Assembly: GCA_030681645.1 (NCBI GenBank)
Contig: JAUXRX010000009.1
Span: 326,918-390,917 of the forward strand
Source: Archangium sp.
Lineage (GTDB): Bacteria; Myxococcota; Myxococcia; Myxococcales; Myxococcaceae
Direction of reading: 5' to 3'
Length of the DNA stretch: 64,000 nucleotides
Made by a program: the position numbers and the translations under genes. The first letter of the stretch is position 1, and every line of letters starts with the position of its first letter. The notes under the pieces were generated by a model that was not told the DNA's origin, did no database searches, and saw only the letters and a list, made by a program, of their open reading frames with translations. This document shows, piece by piece, positions 58,547 through 64,000 of the stretch.

Positions 58547-59710
58547 TCAGGACGTCCGGTGGCGGCGTCGCTCGGTCGAGGGTGAAGGCTCAGCGGCGCG
58601 CGGCTCAGGGGGACGCGCGCGCTTGTGGGCGTAGAGGGCGTCGTCCGCCGCGGCGAGCAGCGCCGCCGTGGTGCTGCCGTCGCGGGGAAAGAGCGCGTAG
58701 CCCAGGCTGGCGCGCACCATCACCTGCTCGCCCTCGAGCTCCGTGGGCTGACACAGCTCGCCGAGCAGGACCGCGACGCGGCTGTCCACCTCTGCGGCGT
58801 CTCGAACGGAATGGAGCACCACCATGAACTCGTCGCCGCCCAGCCGCCCCACCGAAGCGGTCGCGCCGCAGCTCGCCACCAGCCTCCGCCCCACCACCTG
58901 CAGCAGGAGATCGCCCGCGGGGTGGCCGAGCCTGTCGTTGACGCCCTTGAAGCCATCGAGGTCGAGCAGCACCACGGCAAAGGCGTTTCCGGTGCCGGCG
59001 GCCAGCCCCTGCTCGATCGACGCCAGCAGCGCGCGCCGGTTGAGGAGGTTGGTGAGCGAGTCGGTGTTGGCGAGGCCGTACACCTCGAGCTGCAGCTGCA
59101 GCTCGGTGACCAGTTGATCGAACTGGCCGGCGACGAAGCGGATCATCAGGACCGCCACGCTGAGCATGCTCACGGCCAGGACCCGGGCGTCGAAGTCGCC
59201 CACCAGCAGCATGGCCACCGACGAGGGCACGATGCCCAGCGTGAGCGCGGCGACGGCGGAAGGCCGGAGCGTGGCAAAGCAGTGGGCCACCGACATCGAG
59301 CCGAACGCCAGGGAGATGGGGATGAGGGTCGATCGGGAAAAGGCCCCGGAGACGAAGGTGGTGCTCGCGAACCCGCCCATCACCAGCACGCTGGTGAAGG
59401 CGATCCACGCCGAGCCTCGCAGCGCGGAAGACACCGCAGCGGGGGCGAGCTGGGCGGGCGTCTTCCTCGTCAACACCACCGTCCGGGCCATGGCCAGGCC
59501 GATGAGCCCGAACATCCACGTGTAGTAGCGGGGGGCGATGCCGGCGTGGGCGCAGACGGCCATCACGATCGCCGTGTTCAGCGACGCGATGACGTAGATC
59601 ATGGGCACGTACTGTTGAATGCGGGCCCACTGGCGGCGCTCGAGCTCGACGCGGATCGGTTCTGGCCCGGTGGGAACGAGCCACCGGCCCACGCTTCGGA
59701 GGAGCGTCAT
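58547..59710 (-). CDS. Membrane GGDEF diguanylate cyclase
   Basis: The 387-residue protein has five to six membrane helices (about 35-190) followed by a GGDEF domain. The active site is [12 protein letters not shown] (GGDEF at 291-295), and the substrate motif [12 protein letters not shown] precedes it at about 215-226. All catalytic residues appear intact, so it should make cyclic di-GMP from two GTP. There is no RxxD inhibitory site directly upstream of GGDEF, so product inhibition may be weak. The membrane part has no recognised sensor family. It overlaps the upstream transglutaminase-like gene by 4 bp (ATGA), so the two proteins may work together. Confidence 0.9.
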   Translation of the reverse strand: MTLLRSVGRWLVPTGPEPIRVELERRQWARIQQYVPMIYVIASLNTAIVMAVCAHAGIAPRYYTWMFGLIGLAMARTVVLTRKTPAQLAPAAVSSALRGSAWIAFTSVLVMGGFASTTFVSGAFSRSTLIPISLAFGSMSVAHCFATLRPSAVAALTLGIVPSSVAMLLVGDFDARVLAVSMLSVAVLMIRFVAGQFDQLVTELQLQLEVYGLANTDSLTNLLNRRALLASIEQGLAAGTGNAFAVVLLDLDGFKGVNDRLGHPAGDLLLQVVGRRLVASCGATASVGRLGGDEFMVVLHSVRDAAEVDSRVAVLLGELCQPTELEGEQVMVRASLGYALFPRDGSTTAALLAAADDALYAHKRARPPEPRAAEPSPSTERRRHRTS

Positions 59711-60351
59711 GCCCGCTTCTTCCGCGGATCGTAGGCCCCCGCGAAGTCGGTGCCGACGGTGTGGCCGTCCCAGGTGCGCTGGTCGATGTCGTCGAGGCGC
59801 CGGGCCATGGCGCCGGTGACCAGCGGCGCGTGCCGGCTCGCGTCGAGGCGCGCGGCGATGGTGTCCATGGCGAGGTCGTCGGTGCGCCAGGAGAGCCGCT
59901 CGAACCTGCGCAGGTCGAGCGGCGGCGACACCGAGCGCAACGACAGGCGCCGCTCGAGGTTGAAGTAGGCCTCGAAGTACGACATCGCCAGCTCGCGGAG
60001 GCCCCGGTACACGGGCGCGCGCCCCCGCAGGCCCACGAAGTTCGACTTGGCGATCGCGCCCCAGCGGCCGTCGACCCGGTACACCGCCAGAACGTGGTCG
60101 TCGTCGCGGTGCGCGCGGAGGTCGACGAGCAGCGGGGTGTGGCCCAGCCGCTCCAGCGCCGCCGCGGCGAGCATGGCCCCGTCGAAGCAGTGGGCCTTGC
60201 GGTCCCTGAGCACCGAGCGGGGCGAGCGGTAGATGGGCTCGCTGGAGTAGGCGGTCGTCTCGAGCAGGCGCTGAATGTCACCCGGCGTGCGCAGGCGGGA
60301 GAGCAGCTTTCGTTCGGCGGAGGTCCACGGGTCAGGGGGGCGGCGGGGCAT
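59707..60351 (-). CDS. Transglutaminase-like protein
   Basis: The 214-residue cytoplasmic protein contains [28 protein letters not shown] and [29 protein letters not shown]. The Cys (55) and His (86) fit the Cys-His part of a transglutaminase-like hydrolase fold; the third residue may be Ser103 or Asn104 instead of Asp. I recall similar proteins as conserved hypotheticals with HVLAVYxxxGRWGA. It could be a peptidase or a non-enzymatic fold. It lies 25 bp after the acyl-CoA ligase gene and overlaps the GGDEF gene, forming a three-gene unit. Confidence 0.72.
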   Translation of the reverse strand: MPRRPPDPWTSAERKLLSRLRTPGDIQRLLETTAYSSEPIYRSPRSVLRDRKAHCFDGAMLAAAALERLGHTPLLVDLRAHRDDDHVLAVYRVDGRWGAIAKSNFVGLRGRAPVYRGLRELAMSYFEAYFNLERRLSLRSVSPPLDLRRFERLSWRTDDLAMDTIAARLDASRHAPLVTGAMARRLDDIDQRTWDGHTVGTDFAGAYDPRKKRA

Positions 60352-60376
60352 CGGGCGGGCCCTATACCCCCTCCGC

Positions 60377-61996
60377 TCACAACTTGTAGCCGGCGAACTT
60401 GTCCCGCAGCGCGCGCTTGAGCACCTTGCCCGTGGGCCCGATGGGCAGCGCGTCGACGAACTCGATGGCGTCGGGCAACCACCACTTCACCAGGCGCGCC
60501 TCGAGGAACTCGCGCAGCGCTTCCTTCGTGACCTCGTGGTCCTTCTGCTTCACCACCACCAGCAGCGGCCGCTCGACCCAGCGCTCGTGCGCCACGCCGA
60601 TCGCCGCCGCCTGGGCCACCGAGGGGTGCAGCATCGCGGTGTGCTCGAGATCGATCGAGCTGATCCACTCGCCACCCGACTTGATCACGTCCTTGCTGCG
60701 ATCAGTGATCTGCATGTAGCCGTCGGCGTCGATGGTGGCGATGTCGCCCGTGTAGAACCAGCCGTCCTGCATCTGGCTGCGGTCGTCGCTCTTGAAGTAG
60801 CCGCTGGCCACCCACAGGCCCTTCGTCTGCAGGTGCCCCGAGGTCTTGCCGTCGTGCGGCACCACCGAGCCCGAGTCGTCGACGAGGCGCAGGTCGACCC
60901 CGAAGATGGGGCGGCCCTGCTTGAGCTGCACCGCCAGCTTCTCCTCGGCCGGCCGGCCCTCGTGCTTGGGCAGGAGGCGGCACGCCGTGCCCAGGGGAGA
61001 CATCTCGGTCATGCCCCACGCGTGCAGCACCTTCGCGCCGTGGTCGTCCTGGAACGCCTTGATCATCGAGGGAGGGCAGGCGCTGCCGCCGATCACCACC
61101 TGCCGCAGCGAGCTCATCTTCTTTCCGGCGCTCTTCGCCGCCGCGAGCAGGCCCAACCACACGGTGGGTACGCCCAGCGCGCTGGTCACGCCCTCGGTCT
61201 CGATCAGCTCGAGCAGGCTCTTGCCGTCCATGCCCGCGCCCGGCAGCACCAGCTTGCTGCCCACCATGGCCGCCGCGTACGGCACGCCCCAGGCGTTGAC
61301 GTGGAACATCGGCACCACCGGCAGGGTGACGTCCTGCGCGGAGATGGCCAGCGCGTCGACCATGGCGATCGCGAAGCTGTGCAGCACGGTGCTGCGGTGC
61401 GAGTAGAGGACGCCCTTGGGCAACCCCACCGTGCCCGAGGTGTAACAGAGCGACGACGCCGTGTTCTCGTCGAGCTTCGGCCACTCGAAGGTGTCGGGCT
61501 GGCCGGGCAGCAGCAGCTCGTACGCGCGCAGGTTGGGCAGGCCGGAGTCTTGCGGCTGGTGCGCGTCGTCGGTGAGCGAGACGAAGTGTTTGAGCTCGGT
61601 GGGCACGGTCGCGAGGTGTTTGGCGAGCGGCAGGAAGGTGGTGTCGAAGAACAGCATCGTGTCGCCGGCGTGGTTCACGATGAAGGCGAGCTGATCAGGC
61701 GGCAGGCGGGGGTTGATGGTGTGCAACACCGCGCCGATGCCCGAGACCGCGAAGTAGAGCTCGAGGTGGCGCTGCGTGTTCCAGGCGAGCGTGGCGAGGC
61801 GATCGCCCGGCTTGACCCCCAGGCCCACCAGCGCGTTGGCGAGGCGGCGCACGCGCTGGGCGACCGCGCCCCAGGTGGTGCGGACGATCGGGCCCTCGAC
61901 GGTGCGGGTCACCACCTCGACGCTCGCGTGGAAGCGCGAGGCGAACTCGAGCTGCGAGGAGATCAACAGGGGCTGGTCCATCATGAGGCCGTTCAT
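60377..61996 (-). CDS. Acyl-CoA synthetase (long- or medium-chain fatty acid CoA ligase)
   Basis: AMP-forming ligase of 539 residues that activates a fatty acid to acyl-CoA. The ATP-binding motif is YTSGTVGLPKGVLYSHR. Further signatures are AWGMTEMSPL, GWFYTGDIATIDADGYMQITDRSKDVIKSGGEWIS and the C-terminal catalytic Lys in PTGKVLKRALR. The length fits FadD-like enzymes; chain length cannot be told from sequence. There is no signal peptide, so it acts in the cytoplasm or at the membrane. The ATG at 61996 has AAGGTG upstream. It leads the unit with transglutaminase-like and GGDEF genes and is divergent from cdsA. Confidence 0.92.
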   Translation of the reverse strand: MNGLMMDQPLLISSQLEFASRFHASVEVVTRTVEGPIVRTTWGAVAQRVRRLANALVGLGVKPGDRLATLAWNTQRHLELYFAVSGIGAVLHTINPRLPPDQLAFIVNHAGDTMLFFDTTFLPLAKHLATVPTELKHFVSLTDDAHQPQDSGLPNLRAYELLLPGQPDTFEWPKLDENTASSLCYTSGTVGLPKGVLYSHRSTVLHSFAIAMVDALAISAQDVTLPVVPMFHVNAWGVPYAAAMVGSKLVLPGAGMDGKSLLELIETEGVTSALGVPTVWLGLLAAAKSAGKKMSSLRQVVIGGSACPPSMIKAFQDDHGAKVLHAWGMTEMSPLGTACRLLPKHEGRPAEEKLAVQLKQGRPIFGVDLRLVDDSGSVVPHDGKTSGHLQTKGLWVASGYFKSDDRSQMQDGWFYTGDIATIDADGYMQITDRSKDVIKSGGEWISSIDLEHTAMLHPSVAQAAAIGVAHERWVERPLLVVVKQKDHEVTKEALREFLEARLVKWWLPDAIEFVDALPIGPTGKVLKRALRDKFAGYKL

Positions 61997-62192
61997 GGGG
62001 CACCTTCGGTGAGGGGGGCCGGGAGCCTACAACTTCACGTTCACACGTCAGCGCGCCATCTTTCGCGTGCTCATCGCGTGGGTCGTCGACTTCAACAACG
62101 GCTCCACCTACACGATCGCTTCGATCGGCACGGCGCGCTCCCGCTGCGTTCGCTGAAGCTGAATGGATTTTCCGCGGGAGTAGGGTGGAGAG

Positions 62193-63008
62193 GTGAGCCC
62201 GGGGCTGAAGAACGTGCTGCAGCGGGTGGGGACGGCGGCGGCGCTGCTGCCTCCCATCGTGTGGTTGCTCCTCGGTGGCGGCTGGCCCGCGGCGATCCTC
62301 ATCTCCGCCGCCACGGCGGTGGCCACCTTCGAGTTCTTCCGGCTCGCGGTGGGGCCGCTGTCGATCCACACCTCGTTCCCGCTGGGGGTGGCGACGCTGC
62401 TCCCGGTGCTCCCTCATGCCGCGCCAGCGTCGGCCACCGGGCTCGCGCTCGCGCTGATCATCGCCAGCTCGGTGTGGGCGTGGGGGTCGTTCGTGCTGAA
62501 GGGTGACGTCGAGCAGGGCGCGAGGCAGGCGCCGTCGATCGTCCAGGGGGTCGTGTTCTGCGCGCTCGGCCCCTTCGCGTTGGTGGCGCTGCGCGAGACG
62601 CCCGGGGGGCAGGCCTGGCTGCTCGCGGTGATCGCGGCCACGTTCGGCAATGACGCGGCCGCGTTCTTCGGCGGCAAGGCGCTGGGGCGGCACAAGCTGG
62701 CCCCGACGGTGAGCCCGGGCAAGTCGTGGGAAGGCGTGTTCTCAGGCGCGGTCGGCTCGATCGCCGCGGCTACCGGGGCGCACTTCATCTGGCCCGAAGT
62801 GCTCGGATGGCTCGACGTCGCGGCGATCGCCGTCATCGCCTCCTCGCTCGGCCCCATGGGCGACCTGATGAAGTCGCTGCTCAAGCGCGCCCATCAGGTG
62901 AAGGACGCGGGCCATCTGCTCCCCGGCCACGGCGGCATGCTCGACCGCGTCGATGCGTTGGTGGTGAACGCGCCCGCGGTCTGGGTATGGGTGAGCTGGC
63001 TGCGCTGA
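62193..63008 (+). CDS. cdsA: Phosphatidate cytidylyltransferase
   Basis: The 271-residue integral membrane enzyme makes CDP-diacylglycerol from phosphatidate and CTP, the branch point of phospholipid synthesis. The family signature is near the C-terminus: LGPMGDLMKSLLKRAHQVKDAGHLLPGHGGMLDRVDAL. It is preceded by FGNDAAAFFGGKALGRHKL and SPGKSWEG. About eight membrane helices are visible. The GTG at 62193 follows a GGTGGAGAG stretch. The usual neighbours (uppS, dxr, frr) are absent here, so this may be a second or relocated copy. It is divergent from the acyl-CoA ligase gene, with 196 bp between. Confidence 0.92.
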   Translation: MSPGLKNVLQRVGTAAALLPPIVWLLLGGGWPAAILISAATAVATFEFFRLAVGPLSIHTSFPLGVATLLPVLPHAAPASATGLALALIIASSVWAWGSFVLKGDVEQGARQAPSIVQGVVFCALGPFALVALRETPGGQAWLLAVIAATFGNDAAAFFGGKALGRHKLAPTVSPGKSWEGVFSGAVGSIAAATGAHFIWPEVLGWLDVAAIAVIASSLGPMGDLMKSLLKRAHQVKDAGHLLPGHGGMLDRVDALVVNAPAVWVWVSWLR

Positions 63009-64000
63009 CCGAGGCACGCCTCGAGGAAGGCGGTGGCAACGGATCTGGTTCGTGCTCGCCTCGGACATGCTCTCGGCATCGGGAAGGACGTAAGGGGACG
63101 AGGTGAGGAGAGGACAGGGGGCGGGTCGCGCGGGCTCCTATGGCGGAATGCAGGTCACTCGCGTTTTGACCGACGTTCCGACAAGGAATCGCTCCAGATT
63201 GGTGCAGTCCGGAAGCCCTTCCTTCGCCGAAGTGTGCCGCAGCGACGGGATTTCTTGTCGAGATGTCGGTCGGTGGCCCAGTGACCTGCATTTCGTCATA
63301 GGTACCCTGCGGCAGGCGCTCCATGCCGTTCGCTTTCCCGGCTGATGCTTCGGAACGGTGGTCGCAACAGCGCCTCGTTGGGCGCGCCCGCGGTCTTCGC
63401 ATGAGTGCATCAGCGTCTGGCGCCCGCCGTCGGTTGCGGCAGGGTCTCACCTGGCGAGAGCCACTCCGGGCGTTCCTCTGGCCCGGGTGCACGATCACTT
63501 TGAGGCGGCAGGCCTGTTGACGGGCCTGGGCGTCGCGCGTCGGCCGGGCACACGAGGCGGCTGACGCCGCGGTGACGGTGCTGGGGTTGCCCGCGATTCC
63601 CAGCGTCGAGCTACGCGAGCGTCACTTCGAGGTGATGTTCAACGCGGGCATCAACCGGGTGCGGGTGACGGAGTTCGAGCTCACGGCCTGGGCGATGTCG
63701 CGCACCTCGAGGGCTCAGAGGACGCGGTGGCTTCACCGTGGGGTCGATCGGGTTGATCCGGGCAGGCCTCTCAGCACGCCGCTTCTGGTGACCGTGTTGA
63801 TTGAGGCTTCGGGTCAGTGAGCCTGGGGGCCGCTCTCGCGAGGCAGGTTACCGCTGAAAAGGCGGCCACCCCCACCTGCTCATCGCTTGAGTCAGGAGGT
63901 GCACGAGGAGCGCAAGGTCGAGGGGCAAGCCCGGTTGAGCAAGGAGCGCGAACTGACAACCCGCGTCTCATCGAGGCGATTGCGAGCCAGGCAACACACC
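63009..64000. other. Last kilobase without a convincing gene
   Basis: Open frames are short and not protein-like on either strand. The only clear structure is the palindromic element at 63139-63300. A frame at 63572-63820 (VELRERHFEVMFNAGINRVRVTEFELTAW) looks somewhat protein-like at its start and might be a fragment of a decayed gene, but I do not recognise it. This may be an old insertion zone. Confidence 0.5.
63139..63300. repeat. 162-bp imperfect palindrome, MITE-like
   Basis: The outer 21 bp at 63139-63159 (TATGGCGGAATGCAGGTCAC plus T) match the reverse complement of 63280-63300 at 19 of 21 positions. After a divergent 9-bp patch the arms match again (ACCGAC, then CGACAAGGAATC versus CGACAAGAAATC), giving arms of about 52 bp around a central loop of about 57 bp. 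It has no coding capacity of its own. The form fits a miniature inverted-repeat element or a large REP unit. Confidence 0.78.

Noticed and set aside
62041..62155. Plus-strand reading VLIAWVVDFNNGSTYTIASIGTARSRCVR before cdsA.
   Set aside because: It looks mildly protein-like but is short, lacks a start, and matches no family I recognise. It might be a decayed fragment.
1..64000. Search for tRNA, rRNA, CRISPR arrays, intact insertion sequences, prophage and a replication origin.
   Set aside because: None seen: no clover-leaf with a CCA-type end, no regularly spaced repeats with unique spacers, no transposase or integrase motifs, and no dnaA-box cluster.

Overview
The window is GC-rich and almost fully coding. 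It looks like chromosome from a fruiting myxobacterium (Myxococcota, probably Cystobacterineae). The best evidence is a complete PomY-PomZ-PomX cell-division positioning locus whose PomX N-terminus and PomZ residue numbering match what I recall of Myxococcus xanthus. Supporting traits are a MYXO-CTERM-like sorting tail, many large lipoproteins (Kelch, Ig-like, FG-GAP, Cys-rich propeller types), an ECF sigma factor co-transcribed with envelope genes, and frequent GTG/TTG starts. I see no rRNA, tRNA, CRISPR array or intact insertion sequence.

Layout. 1-2.8 kb: the end of a PIN toxin, then a minus-strand unit of aromatic amino acid hydroxylase, a zincin-like protein without its catalytic Glu, and a small coiled-coil protein. 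3.1-6.9 kb: pomY, pomZ, pomX. 7-12.5 kb: a minus-strand unit of membrane pseudokinase, SDR reductase, APH-fold kinase and HopA1-like lyase, followed by a signal-anchored protein; this is the part I find most intriguing. 12.6-18.7 kb: an unknown protein, a Cys-rich propeller lipoprotein with a TPR/PEGA-like partner, an outer-membrane barrel and a YfcE-like phosphoesterase. 18.7-26 kb: a metzincin/FG-GAP lipoprotein, then two tandem Kelch lipoproteins leading into an ECF sigma factor and a membrane partner.

26-31.7 kb: a sulfatase lipoprotein, a split receiver/LuxR pair, an M19 dipeptidase, a fatty acid hydroxylase and a small membrane protein. 32-46 kb: one long minus-strand operon of three paralogous Ig/nidogen-like/LTD lipoproteins and a TIG-repeat protein with a MYXO-CTERM-like tail, probably a cell-surface or matrix assembly. 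46-49.1 kb: a SAF protein, an OmpA-like protein and a degraded accessory patch (HEPN relic, decayed ParE-like toxin, antitoxin, repeats). 49.1-52.6 kb: a polyprenol-kinase-like protein and a GH31 glycosidase lipoprotein. 52.6-56 kb: an ArsR-AHSA1-membrane protein-UvrA-like operon with an apparently leaderless, operator-overlapped promoter. 56-63 kb: a phosphoesterase, a membrane protein, an acyl-CoA ligase-transglutaminase-like-GGDEF unit, and CdsA. 63-64 kb has no convincing gene but carries a 162-bp palindromic MITE-like element.

All assignments come from reading the sequence and translated proteins, without database searches. Family names are recognised by motif, and literature residue numbers are from memory.
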